Origin: CAZTJA01 sp964613745
GTDB lineage: Bacteria > Desulfobacterota > Desulfomonilia > Desulfomonilales > Desulfomonilaceae
Assembly (NCBI GenBank): GCA_964613745.1
Contig: CAZTJA010000011.1
Location: forward strand, 1-62,960
Reading direction: 5' to 3'
Length of the DNA: 62,960 nt
The translations under genes and the position numbers were made by a program. The notes under the pieces are model-generated. The model ran no database searches and was not told the DNA's origin. It saw only the letters and a list, made by a program, of their open reading frames with translations. The number at the start of each line of letters is the position of its first letter. Positions within the stretch are counted from its first letter, which is position 1. This document shows positions 8,243-15,553 of the stretch, piece by piece.

Positions 8243-8593
8243 ATGTCCGACTTGAATGAACATACAAGGGGAGTGACCGAGGTAACGTGTTCATTTTGCC
8301 GGGGGACGGGGAAAGATCCATTTGGAGTAATGTCTTGGCTCTCAACCTGTTGCGTATGCAACGGCAGAGGGGTTGTTTTGATGAGAATTCCTTATGTCCG
8401 ATGTGCACATTGCAGCGGGACAGGAGCCATCAAGACATTTACTTGCACATGTTGCTCTGGGACCGGTTATGTTCCACTCCCCCCGGAATCGACCAGTACC
8501 TGCCCCGAGTGCAAAGGTTCCGGTGACTTCTTTTCTGCCCCGGCAATGACCTGCCTTAAATGCCATGGAAAAGGATTCGTGAGTAATCCGTAA
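8243..8593 (+). CDS. DnaJ-type cysteine-rich zinc-finger protein without a J domain
   Basis: A 116-residue protein made almost only of CxxCxGxG-type units: CSFCRGTG, CVCNGRG, CAHCSGTG, CTCCSGTG, CPECKGSG and CLKCHGKG. This is the DnaJ/Hsp40 central zinc-finger pattern, with about six half-sites, but no J domain and no C-terminal peptide-binding domain. It probably binds zinc and unfolded protein. Its place between gvpC and gvpN suggests a chaperone for the very hydrophobic Gvp subunits; this role is inferred. A ribosome site AAGGAAAG precedes the ATG. Confidence 0.85.
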   Translation: MSDLNEHTRGVTEVTCSFCRGTGKDPFGVMSWLSTCCVCNGRGVVLMRIPYVRCAHCSGTGAIKTFTCTCCSGTGYVPLPPESTSTCPECKGSGDFFSAPAMTCLKCHGKGFVSNP

Positions 8594-8689
8594 CACAATC
8601 CGGCGTTGATACAGGATTTCCGAATCAACGCCGCTACCATTTTCGGGGCTGCCTTTATATGCGGCGGCATCAATCCAAGGAGCTAAACT

Positions 8690-9661
8690 ATGAACGGCAC
8701 TGAATCAAATGTTGCACACCTGACCGAAGTAGTTCCCATGAATGACGAAAATGTAGTGCCCGAACCGAGCGAACGATTCGTATGTACCCGCTATGTTGAA
8801 GAAATGACGAACAGGGCAATGGCGTATCTCCAAGTGGGATACTCAGTTCATTTTGCCGGACCTGCGGGAACAGGCAAGACAACTCTCGCCTTCCACACGG
8901 CGGCTCTGTTGGGACGACCGGTAATATTGGTCCACGGGGACGACGAGTTCGGAAGTTCAGATCTCATCGGGAAAGATGCCGGATATCGGAAATCTAAGCT
9001 GGTGGACAACTACATTCATTCAGTGGTCCGAACTGAAGAAGAAATGAGAAGTCTCTGGGTCGACAATAGGCTTACTACCGCATGTCGTGACGGATTCACT
9101 CTTATTTATGATGAATTCACTCGGTCCAGGCCGGAGGCCAACAACGTTCTTCTGAGCATACTCGAAGAAAAAATATTGAATTTACCCAGTCTGCGTAGAA
9201 CAGGGGAGGGGTATCTCGAAGTGCATCCGTCTTTCCGGGCCATTTTTACGTCAAACCCTGAAGAGTATGCAGGTGTTCACAAAACACAGGACGCTTTGAT
9301 GGACCGCATCATCACCATCGAAGTGGATCACTATGATCGAGAAACAGAGATCGAAATCACGATGATGAAATCGGGTGTAACAAAGAGAGATGCCGCCGTC
9401 ATCGTAGACATCATCCGAGAACTGCGTTCGGTCGGAGTCAATAATCATAGGCCCACAATCCGGGCCGCAATAGCAATTGCAAGGGTGCTGGAACATACGG
9501 GAGGCCGCGCGGAAAAGGATGATAAGACCTTTCTGTGGCTCTGCAAGGACGTCCTGAGCACTGATACCGTGAAGGTAATGCGGGATGGTAAATCCCTTAT
9601 GGATCAAAAGCTGATGGAAGTAATTGATAAAGTCTGCGGAAAAAGACCGCAAAAGGCCTGA
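8690..9661 (+). CDS. gvpN: Gas vesicle AAA ATPase GvpN
   Basis: A 323-residue MoxR-like AAA ATPase of the GvpN family. Walker A is GPAGTGKT (57-64). The characteristic HGDDEFGSSDLIG follows near 82-94, and Walker B is LIYDEF with Asp141-Glu142. The sensor region ends in FRAIFTSNPEEYAG. GvpN is needed for full-size vesicles in several organisms and probably drives vesicle enlargement using ATP. It is preceded by a strong AAGGAG site. Confidence 0.95.
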   Translation: MNGTESNVAHLTEVVPMNDENVVPEPSERFVCTRYVEEMTNRAMAYLQVGYSVHFAGPAGTGKTTLAFHTAALLGRPVILVHGDDEFGSSDLIGKDAGYRKSKLVDNYIHSVVRTEEEMRSLWVDNRLTTACRDGFTLIYDEFTRSRPEANNVLLSILEEKILNLPSLRRTGEGYLEVHPSFRAIFTSNPEEYAGVHKTQDALMDRIITIEVDHYDRETEIEITMMKSGVTKRDAAVIVDIIRELRSVGVNNHRPTIRAAIAIARVLEHTGGRAEKDDKTFLWLCKDVLSTDTVKVMRDGKSLMDQKLMEVIDKVCGKRPQKA

Positions 9662-9692
9662 TCCATAGACTTCTTCTCGGAGGTGCGATCGC

Positions 9693-10013
9693 ATGACAAT
9701 CAAAACAAAGTGCAACACAAGAGGGCTGAGAGACATCAAGACACGTTCGGGTAAGGTAGACCGTGTCGGAATACCTTACATGGCATACATGAACATCAGC
9801 TGCTTGGAGATGGAAAAAGCCAGACGACAAAAAGAGAAATTAAGTGCCGAGACCCGGATCAATAATATAAACCAGAGGCTTACGGAAATAGAGTTGGAGA
9901 AGGACGTCCTGTTAAAAAAACTTGGAGAGCGAACTCTGCAGGATCAGTCCACGAACTCGGAATCCAAAACTGAATCGAGTAACGGAAAAGTTGGGTTTCG
10001 TATCAGATATTGA
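9693..10013 (+). CDS. Small basic coiled-coil protein of the gas-vesicle locus, unknown
   Basis: A 106-residue basic protein I cannot assign to a named Gvp family. The N-terminal half is rich in Lys/Arg (GLRDIKTRSGKVDRVG), followed by a helix with heptad character (about 40-80, MEKARRQKEKLSAETRINN) and a polar Ser/Glu/Lys tail. There is no signal peptide or membrane segment. The CGGAGG ribosome site and tight spacing after gvpN make a real gene likely. It could be an assembly or shell-decorating factor; this is speculation from context. Confidence 0.75.
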   Translation: MTIKTKCNTRGLRDIKTRSGKVDRVGIPYMAYMNISCLEMEKARRQKEKLSAETRINNINQRLTEIELEKDVLLKKLGERTLQDQSTNSESKTESSNGKVGFRIRY

Positions 10014-10049
10014 GACCACGATGTTTTCATATCTCTGCGGAGGAAAATT

Positions 10050-10238
10050 ATGGCCGAAATAAAAGACTGCAATCAGATCAGGAATAAGAATTGCATAAAG
10101 AGTTTCAGGTCTTGTCGGGTAATGACCGGATCTCCAACACAAAGCTTGGACCAGGGCCGGATGCACATGGGAAAAGCAAAGCTTGCATTCAATAACCAAA
10201 GAGCCGAGTGGGTCCGGGCAGCGAAATCAACTCAATAG
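10050..10238 (+). CDS. Small basic protein of the gas-vesicle locus, unknown
   Basis: A 62-residue basic protein with three cysteines in its first half and a Lys/Ala-rich second half (MGKAKLAFNNQRAEWVRA). I do not recognise a family. GGAGGAAAATT before the ATG is an excellent ribosome site, and the gene lies on the same strand 36 bp after the previous one, so translation is plausible despite its size. It may be a gas-vesicle accessory protein specific to this lineage. Confidence 0.55.
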   Translation: MAEIKDCNQIRNKNCIKSFRSCRVMTGSPTQSLDQGRMHMGKAKLAFNNQRAEWVRAAKSTQ

Positions 10239-10350
10239 TGAATTGAAGCGTCGTCTGACCGTCATTCGACAAGGATTCCATGTCCGATTGAATCCTGTTG
10301 AAACTCTGCGGAATTCCGTGGCTCTCATCTTATCTCTTGGGGAAAGTCTA

Positions 10351-10575
10351 ATGAAACTCAATTGTATTTCTTGTGGCCATTTTATGATCCTGGACGACTC
10401 ATACGAGGATTACGAAGGTTTGATCAAGTGTAACGTCTGTGCATGTTTGCTGCAGGTAAAAAATTGTGACGGCAAAATAAAGGCCGTCAATTTTGCGTGC
10501 GCAGCGAATAAGGCCGACCAGATCCCATCCAATTCGACCGGAGCCGTCGCTGTAGATTCCGTAAGGCCTGCTTGA
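10351..10575 (+). CDS. Small zinc-ribbon-like protein of the gas-vesicle locus
   Basis: A 74-residue protein whose first 45 residues hold two cysteine pairs, CISCGHF and CNVCACLL, spaced like a small zinc ribbon; the tail is alanine- and valine-rich. The frame is open upstream to 10183, but the ATG at 10351 is preceded by GGGGAAAG and puts the first cysteine pair at the usual place. Function is unknown. Together with the zinc-finger protein at 8243 it gives the locus two small metal-binding proteins. Confidence 0.6.
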   Translation: MKLNCISCGHFMILDDSYEDYEGLIKCNVCACLLQVKNCDGKIKAVNFACAANKADQIPSNSTGAVAVDSVRPA

Positions 10576-10652
10576 GGCGACGGACGGCATTGTGTCGGTA
10601 ATATTTTCAAAGTGAACAGGTGATCGCCTGTTTGAATCAGCGGGGTGTCAGG

Positions 10653-11420
10653 ATGCCGAGATTGCCCAAAAAAACAAATGATGTTCAAGGGAGATACCTT
10701 TATGCCGTGGTTCCCGGATGCGAGGAGCGTATCTTCGGCAGTCTGGGAATAAACGGCGGCAATGTGTACACGATAGCCGACAACGGTATAGCAGCCGTTG
10801 TAAGCGATGTTCCGAATCAAAAAATCAGGCCGGAACGACGCAACTTTGCAGCTCATCAAACCGTCCTCAAAACCCTGCTGGAACAGGGCGATCTCCTTCC
10901 AATGTCGTTCGGGATGATTTCCAACGGGCAAAAAGCTGTCCGAGCTATTCTGGCCAGAAACAACAAAGCCGTAAAAAAACAACTGAAACGAGTGGCCGGG
11001 AAAGTCGAAATGGGTCTCAGAGTTTCGTGGGATGTGCCCAACATTTTTGAGTATATGGTCAATACTCATGTGGATCTCGGCAAAGCTCGCGATGAGCTGC
11101 TTGGGGGCAATCGGGAGCCATCCCAGGAAGACAAAATCGAAATCGGGAGGATGTTCGAGGAAATCCTCAACTTAGATAGAGAACGCCACATCAGTCAGGT
11201 GGAATCAGATCTTCTCCCCAAATGTTCCGAGATTAAACGTAACAAATGTAGAAACGAAAACGAAGTCATGAACCTGTCGTGTTTGGTGGATCGATCTCAA
11301 TTAAGCGACTTCGAATCCGGAGTTTTTTCAGCGGCAGCTCACTTCGACGATAATTTCATATTTGATTTCAATGGGCCTTGGGCGCCTCACAACTTCGTGG
11401 ATCTTGAGATCACACTGTAA
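10653..11420 (+). CDS. gvpF: Gas vesicle protein GvpF/GvpL family (copy 3)
   Basis: A 255-residue GvpF/L family protein: opening GRYLYAVVPG, signature LPMSFGMIS (Arg of the usual RFGT replaced by Ser) and C-terminal GPWAPHNFVDLEI. It is more diverged than the two copies upstream and sits in the gvpA operon rather than in the regulatory half. The ATG at 10653 has a GGGGTGTCAGG stretch upstream; a GTG at 10620 in the same frame is the alternative and would add 11 residues. The serine at the signature arginine suggests a specialised role. Confidence 0.9.
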   Translation: MPRLPKKTNDVQGRYLYAVVPGCEERIFGSLGINGGNVYTIADNGIAAVVSDVPNQKIRPERRNFAAHQTVLKTLLEQGDLLPMSFGMISNGQKAVRAILARNNKAVKKQLKRVAGKVEMGLRVSWDVPNIFEYMVNTHVDLGKARDELLGGNREPSQEDKIEIGRMFEEILNLDRERHISQVESDLLPKCSEIKRNKCRNENEVMNLSCLVDRSQLSDFESGVFSAAAHFDDNFIFDFNGPWAPHNFVDLEITL

Positions 11421-11437
11421 ACAGAGCGAGACCTACC

Positions 11438-11671
11438 ATGCTGATACTTGATGATATTTTGCTGTCCCCAATGAACGGAGTGCTCTGGATATTCAACGAG
11501 ATCAGCAATGCAGTTGAGCAGGAACTCCGGAACGAATCCGAATCGATAACGCTTCAATTACAGGAATTGTACGGAATGCTCGAATCCGGCAAGGTCTCAG
11601 AAGAAGATTTCGATAGACTGGAATCAGCCTTGTTGGACAGACTTGAGGCTTTTGAGGAGCGTCAATATTGA
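11438..11671 (+). CDS. gvpG: Gas vesicle protein GvpG
   Basis: A 77-residue protein with the GvpG pattern: hydrophobic N-terminus LDDILLSPMNGVLWIFNEI and then an acidic amphipathic helix ending LLDRLEAFEERQ. GvpG is an essential minor assembly protein that normally lies next to gvpF/L, as here, 17 bp after copy 3. Confidence 0.9.
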   Translation: MLILDDILLSPMNGVLWIFNEISNAVEQELRNESESITLQLQELYGMLESGKVSEEDFDRLESALLDRLEAFEERQY

Positions 11672-11755
11672 ACCGGCTGCTCCTGTTCATAGGGATTCTG
11701 TAAGTCTGATATTCATCCGGTATTTAGCCTGCAAAGATAAGGGAAATTGGAGCAC

Positions 11756-11980
11756 ATGAACAACCATCTTGAGCTGAAAGAATCGGAGCACGTTTCCCTT
11801 TGTGAAGCGCTGGATCGAGTACTCAATAAAGGGGCGGTGGTCGTCGGCGAGATAACAATCTCGGTGGCAGATATCGATCTCATCTATCTCGGTCTCCAGC
11901 TGGTACTCAGTTCCATTGGATCCATAAAGGGAGATGACGGATCGCTTTTCGTTCAGCCGTCAGGCTTTGTCGGGACCTGA
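11756..11980 (+). CDS. Gas vesicle protein of the GvpA/J family (GvpM/S-like)
   Basis: A 74-residue GvpA-related protein with the core LCEALDRVLNKGAVVVGEIT and ISVADIDLIYLGLQLVLSSI. The VADIDLIYLGL segment is closer to GvpM/GvpS than to GvpA or GvpJ. Such minor paralogues are thought to sit at vesicle tips or to nucleate assembly. The ATG at 11756 follows a GGAG site; a TTG nine bases earlier is less likely. Confidence 0.85.
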   Translation: MNNHLELKESEHVSLCEALDRVLNKGAVVVGEITISVADIDLIYLGLQLVLSSIGSIKGDDGSLFVQPSGFVGT

Positions 11981-12064
11981 TTCATGTTTTTGCAAAGGTC
12001 CTTCGCCCCTCTGGTGTGAGCTGACACATACGGATTATCTGAATGTAGTTTACTGAGCTCCATA

Positions 12065-12113
12065 GAGGCAGAACCGCGTATCTGCCTCCCCCCGGGCGCA
12101 CACGCGGGTGCGC
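12065..12113 (+). promoter_or_regulatory. Tandem hairpins upstream of gvpK
   Basis: Two adjacent inverted repeats lie in the 223-bp gap before gvpK: GAGGCAGA/TCTGCCTC (12065-12072 and 12081-12088) and GCGCAC/GTGCGC (12096-12101 and 12108-12113). Neither is followed by a T tract. They could be an RNA processing or attenuation element separating gvpK-gvpJ expression from the upstream genes. Confidence 0.45.
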
Positions 12114-12203
12114 TCCTCCCATTCCGCAAGCTTCCAAGCGGATCAAATTTTCTTGTTTCGGGTGGATTTCTTGAACCAAATTCGATTTAGATCTGGAGAT
12201 CTC

Positions 12204-12563
12204 ATGAACGCAGCGTCAATGAGAGTTGAGTCAGAGGCGATTAGTGATTTCGCGAAAATTATGGATAGCACTTCAGGGATGACTAAGCGACGTGATTCAA
12301 AGACACACGTGAATCTTGACCGGGAAGGCGTTAAAAATGGATTGGGCAGATTGGTTTTAACGCTCATCAATCTGATTCATGAGCTGCTGGAGCGGCAGGC
12401 CATACGACGCATTGAAACCGGTGATCTGACTGATGCTGAAATTGAGCGACTCGGTATGACACTTATGCTCCAGGAAGAAGAAATAAAAAAAATAAGCGAG
12501 ATTATGGGTTTAAAAGAGGAAGATCTAAATCTTGACCTCGGACCCTTAGGCAAACTTCTATAG
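12204..12563 (+). CDS. gvpK: Gas vesicle protein GvpK
   Basis: A 119-residue GvpK family protein: NLDREGVKNGLGRLVLTLIN, LIHELLERQAIRRIE and the C-terminal DLNLDLGPLGKLL are family hallmarks. GvpK is an essential accessory protein for vesicle formation. I chose the ATG at 12204, with GGAGATCTC just upstream, over an earlier in-frame ATG at 12108 that would place the start inside the hairpin region. Confidence 0.92.
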   Translation: MNAASMRVESEAISDFAKIMDSTSGMTKRRDSKTHVNLDREGVKNGLGRLVLTLINLIHELLERQAIRRIETGDLTDAEIERLGMTLMLQEEEIKKISEIMGLKEEDLNLDLGPLGKLL

Positions 12564-12572
12564 GGGAAGAAC

Positions 12573-12812
12573 ATGGCAATTCAAAATTCCACAAAGCACT
12601 CGGTCCAAAGCACCAATTTGGCTGACCTGCTTGAACGTGTTCTCGATAAAGGTATCGTGATAGCCGGAGACATAAAGATCAAACTCGTTGATGTTGAGCT
12701 TCTTACTATACAGATCAGATTAGTGGTTTGCTCCGTGGATAAGGCAAAGGAGATGGGAATGGATTGGTGGACGAACAATCCAGCGTACCAACGTGCTGCC
12801 CTGCCGTCTTAA
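12573..12812 (+). CDS. gvpJ: Gas vesicle protein GvpJ
   Basis: A 79-residue GvpA-family protein with NLADLLERVLDKGIVIAGDI and LVDVELLTIQIRLVVCSV, closest to GvpJ. Minor GvpJ subunits are believed to shape the conical ends of the vesicle. It follows gvpK by 9 bp with a GGGGAAG site and is the last gvp gene of the locus. Confidence 0.88.
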   Translation: MAIQNSTKHSVQSTNLADLLERVLDKGIVIAGDIKIKLVDVELLTIQIRLVVCSVDKAKEMGMDWWTNNPAYQRAALPS

Positions 12813-12974
12813 ACCATACGTGAAATCTTGGTCAGTTGCACTAGACTAGCGGCATTCATGTAAGGTGACCCGGACCGAACACCTTTGAGAAGTTAAAGGT
12901 AGGCAAAGTGGTCAGCAACCCGGAATCTCTCCTATACTCGTCTTGCAACCCACCCGATAGTTCAGGCCCCACAG

Positions 12975-13010
12975 CCGACTCAATTCGGGCTGAATCCCGA
13001 ACTCCGTCGG
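12975..13010. terminator. Nested hairpin between converging gvpJ and receiver gene
   Basis: A two-part stem: CCGAC/GTCGG (12975-12979 and 13006-13010) around TTCGGG/CCCGAA (12984-12989 and 12996-13001) with loop CTGAAT. It lies between convergent genes and could end transcription from both sides, but it lacks a T tract. The rest of 12813-13069 shows nothing I can call. Confidence 0.35.
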
Positions 13011-13069
13011 TAGCTCGGCCCATGAACTTCATAAATTGGTTCCCGTGGTTTTCAGTCGGTAGACTCTTC

Positions 13070-13435
13070 TCAGCCCAAAATCTCCTGGATTTTGTTCATA
13101 AGCTCAAGAGGACTAAACGGTTTGCTCATATACGAATCGGGGGGTGGGACGATTCTTGCCTTGTAGTCCGCAGTGAGTTCCTGTCCGGTGAGGATAATGA
13201 TCAAACAATCTTTGGTCATGGGATCGGACTTAATTATTCTGGTTGCCTCGATTCCATCTATAGAACCGGGCATATGTACATCCATTATAATGAGTTCAGG
13301 TAAGTGCTGCTTCGACATTTCGACCGCTTCATCCGCACTATTCACAACTATCAATTCGTAGGGTAAATTTGAAAGAGTGGTTCTAATAAGTTCCCGCACT
13401 GACTCTTGATCATCGACTATAAATATTTTCGCCAT
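13070..13435 (-). CDS. CheY-like single-domain response regulator
   Basis: A 121-residue receiver domain with the acidic pair at DDQ (8-10), phosphoacceptor Asp52 in IMDVHMPG, the Thr of LTG at 83 and Lys105 in SKPF. There is no output domain. It is transcribed toward the gas-vesicle locus and away from the catabolic island, and no kinase gene is adjacent, so its partner is unknown. Confidence 0.9.
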   Translation of the reverse strand: MAKIFIVDDQESVRELIRTTLSNLPYELIVVNSADEAVEMSKQHLPELIIMDVHMPGSIDGIEATRIIKSDPMTKDCLIIILTGQELTADYKARIVPPPDSYMSKPFSPLELMNKIQEILG

Positions 13436-13538
13436 ATCAAACCTATTCAGATAATTCAGCGAAGCAAAATTATTCGGACCGCGTTTTCCTAAAATGTAGT
13501 GAAGCCATCTGTGTGCTGTAAAAAGCGAGAGATAAACT

Positions 13539-13556
13539 AGTTACAGAATTGTAACT
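13539..13556. promoter_or_regulatory. Inverted repeat in the 13436-13863 divergent gap
   Basis: AGTTACA-GAAT-TGTAACT, 7-bp perfect arms, about 100 bp upstream of the CheY-like gene (-) in an AT-rich stretch. A second, looser repeat TTCTCAA/TTGAGAA lies at 13584-13590 and 13611-13617. These could be operators of the divergent promoters; nothing else is evident in this 428-bp gap. Confidence 0.35.
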
Positions 13557-13863
13557 CTTCGAAAGTATCATATCTAAACCCAATTCTCAAAAGAAATCGT
13601 AAAAAATAGCTTGAGAACTTACATTTGTCCCGGCGGGTGTCAGAAATCAGCATGTAATTCACTCTTTTCAATTATCCCGGGCTCGTCAACCAAAGAGCGG
13701 AGTTTACGGGCTCGGATTTGAAAGATGATATTCGCACGTTTAGCATCCTTTAAAATTGAGGCCATTGAATCATGGATCCGGCAGATCACGGAATGCCTTG
13801 TCCGGGACTCCTATTTCGTCTATATCATGCGTATCAAATTACTCCAATTGAGGAGAATTTCAC

Positions 13864-14298
13864 ATGAAATGTCTGATGGATCACATAGTTCTGAACGTCG
13901 AAGACGATGAGACTATGATCTCCTTTTATAGTGAAGTGCTTCTGCTGCCCACCGAACGCCTTGAGGAATATCGTTCCGGAGAAGTGCCGTTTGCGTCACT
14001 GAGACTTAACGCGAATACGATTATCGACCTGTTTCCTAAATCGCTGTGGCGGAATAATGACATACAGCGCACCGGAAGAGAAAACCTGAATCATTTTTGT
14101 ATTACCGTTGCCAAGCCGGATTGGGATGCTCTTGCCGAAAGACTCAACACGCGAAACATTCCCATTGAGAGAGGCCCGGTCAAATTGTGGGGAGCCCAGG
14201 GAATGGGAACTTCCATCTATTTTCGTGACCCGGAAAATAATCTTATTGAAGTGCGATACTATGAAGTCGATGCCTCTCAACGAGACAGGATCTCTTGA
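13864..14298 (+). CDS. VOC superfamily (glyoxalase/dioxygenase fold) protein
   Basis: A 144-residue VOC protein with paired beta-alpha-beta-beta-beta modules: MDHIVLNVED at the start, LNHFCITV in the middle and IYFRDPENNLIEVRYYE at the end. The His of DHIVLNV, His of NHFC and Glu of NLIEV fit the usual metal-binding triad, so it is probably a metal-dependent lyase, isomerase or dioxygenase-like enzyme. The substrate is unknown. It shares one base with the next gene, which suggests coupled translation. Confidence 0.8.
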   Translation: MKCLMDHIVLNVEDDETMISFYSEVLLLPTERLEEYRSGEVPFASLRLNANTIIDLFPKSLWRNNDIQRTGRENLNHFCITVAKPDWDALAERLNTRNIPIERGPVKLWGAQGMGTSIYFRDPENNLIEVRYYEVDASQRDRIS

Positions 14299-15038
14299 TG
14301 TTTACGGGAGTGACGGCCGCCGGACGAGGAATTCTGTTTTGGACACTTTTCCCTCTCGTGATCCCGCAGGCCATGAAAGTCAGACGGAACGCTCCACGAT
14401 TATCGGCTGCACATGGACCGACTGAAGGGCACGTTGGTTCCGGCAGCCAATTACGGCTTTGCGCCATAGGGGATTCAATTATAGCTGGAGTAGGAGCCGA
14501 ACGGGTTGCCGAAGCCTTGCCGGGGCAGGTTGCTGTGGAACTTGCTCGGACTTTGGAATGCGAGATTTTCTGGGAAGCATATGGGCGAATCGGAGCTACT
14601 TCGTCGACGGTAAGCAGAAGACTTGTTCCCATGCTGCCTAGCCGGCCCTTTGATTTCATGGTGGTGTCGGTCGGTGTGAACGACGTGACTACAATTCGGA
14701 GTGTGCGGAAATGGTCTACTGATTTGCGTCGGCTCATCCAACAATTGCAAAATCATTCTCCAGGAGCAATCATCGCCTTAGTCGGTTTACCGCCTCTCGC
14801 GTCTTTTCCTTTGTTGCCTCAGCCTTTAAGAGCTGTCATGGGAATACGGGCTCGGATGTTGGATGAAGTTGCGAAATCGGAGGTGAGTCGCTTTAAGAGC
14901 GTTGTGCATGTTCCTATAGAAATCGATCCGTCACCGGAACAGTTCTCGTCGGATGGATTTCACCCGTCTCCCGTAAGTTACAAAGAACTGGGCCGCCAGG
15001 TTGCTGCAGCAATAGTTTCGAGAAAGCCATCAATTTAG
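14298..15038 (+). CDS. SGNH/GDSL-family hydrolase
   Basis: A 246-residue SGNH hydrolase. Block I is AIGDSIIAGVGAE with catalytic Ser60, block III is VGVNDVTT and block V is DGFHPSP (Asp219, His222). The oxyanion Gly and Asn are present. Residues about 9-24 are hydrophobic and could be a signal anchor, giving a membrane-attached esterase or lipase. The ATG overlaps the TGA of the VOC gene (TGATG). Physiological ester substrate unknown. Confidence 0.83.
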   Translation: MFTGVTAAGRGILFWTLFPLVIPQAMKVRRNAPRLSAAHGPTEGHVGSGSQLRLCAIGDSIIAGVGAERVAEALPGQVAVELARTLECEIFWEAYGRIGATSSTVSRRLVPMLPSRPFDFMVVSVGVNDVTTIRSVRKWSTDLRRLIQQLQNHSPGAIIALVGLPPLASFPLLPQPLRAVMGIRARMLDEVAKSEVSRFKSVVHVPIEIDPSPEQFSSDGFHPSPVSYKELGRQVAAAIVSRKPSI

Positions 15039-15115
15039 CGATCTCAATATGTGTCCTCGACCGATAAACCGAAACCAATTTCTCTTATGCCGAATCAAAT
15101 GAAAGGCCGGTCAAA

Positions 15116-15550
15116 ATGCACGCAAACAGAATCGATCATATTTGTATAGCGGTAAAGAATGTAAACGACGCTCGGAAATTGTGGGAGCCGATTCTCGGGA
15201 AAACGACACCTGATATGGTTTATGAAGATGAGCGGGAAAAAATCCGGGTAGCCAGATATTGGGTCGGTGAGGTGGGATTCGAATTGATGGAATCCACCAG
15301 CCCCGACGGAGAGGTGGCCAAGTTCATCGAAAAGCGCGGGGAAGGCATCATGCTCATCAGCCTCAATGTTGACAACACTCGGGAGGCGATAGCTGAACTG
15401 GAACCGATGGGATACAAATTCATTCCTGATTCTCACGGTGAAAAAGCTCGACCGTTCAGAGAATGTGAGTTTGCGTTTATATCCCCGAAAAATCTCAACG
15501 GAGTTCTAACGGAACTTATCGACGACAAGTCGCACAATATCGAGGAATAA
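15116..15550 (+). CDS. Methylmalonyl-CoA-epimerase-like VOC protein with altered metal site
   Basis: A 144-residue VOC protein clearly related to methylmalonyl-CoA epimerase: IDHICIAVKN, FIEKRGEGI and SPKNLNGVLTELI. Three likely metal ligands are kept (His8, Glu56, Glu133), but the HH of the family motif GEGIHHI is replaced by Met79-Leu80, which removes one canonical histidine ligand. A B12 mutase of the methylmalonyl-CoA mutase type is encoded further along the island (25901-27934), so it may epimerise that enzyme's malonyl-CoA-type product. With the lost ligand it could also be a non-metal or inactive relative. Confidence 0.78.
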   Translation: MHANRIDHICIAVKNVNDARKLWEPILGKTTPDMVYEDEREKIRVARYWVGEVGFELMESTSPDGEVAKFIEKRGEGIMLISLNVDNTREAIAELEPMGYKFIPDSHGEKARPFRECEFAFISPKNLNGVLTELIDDKSHNIEE

Positions 15551-15553
15551 AAC

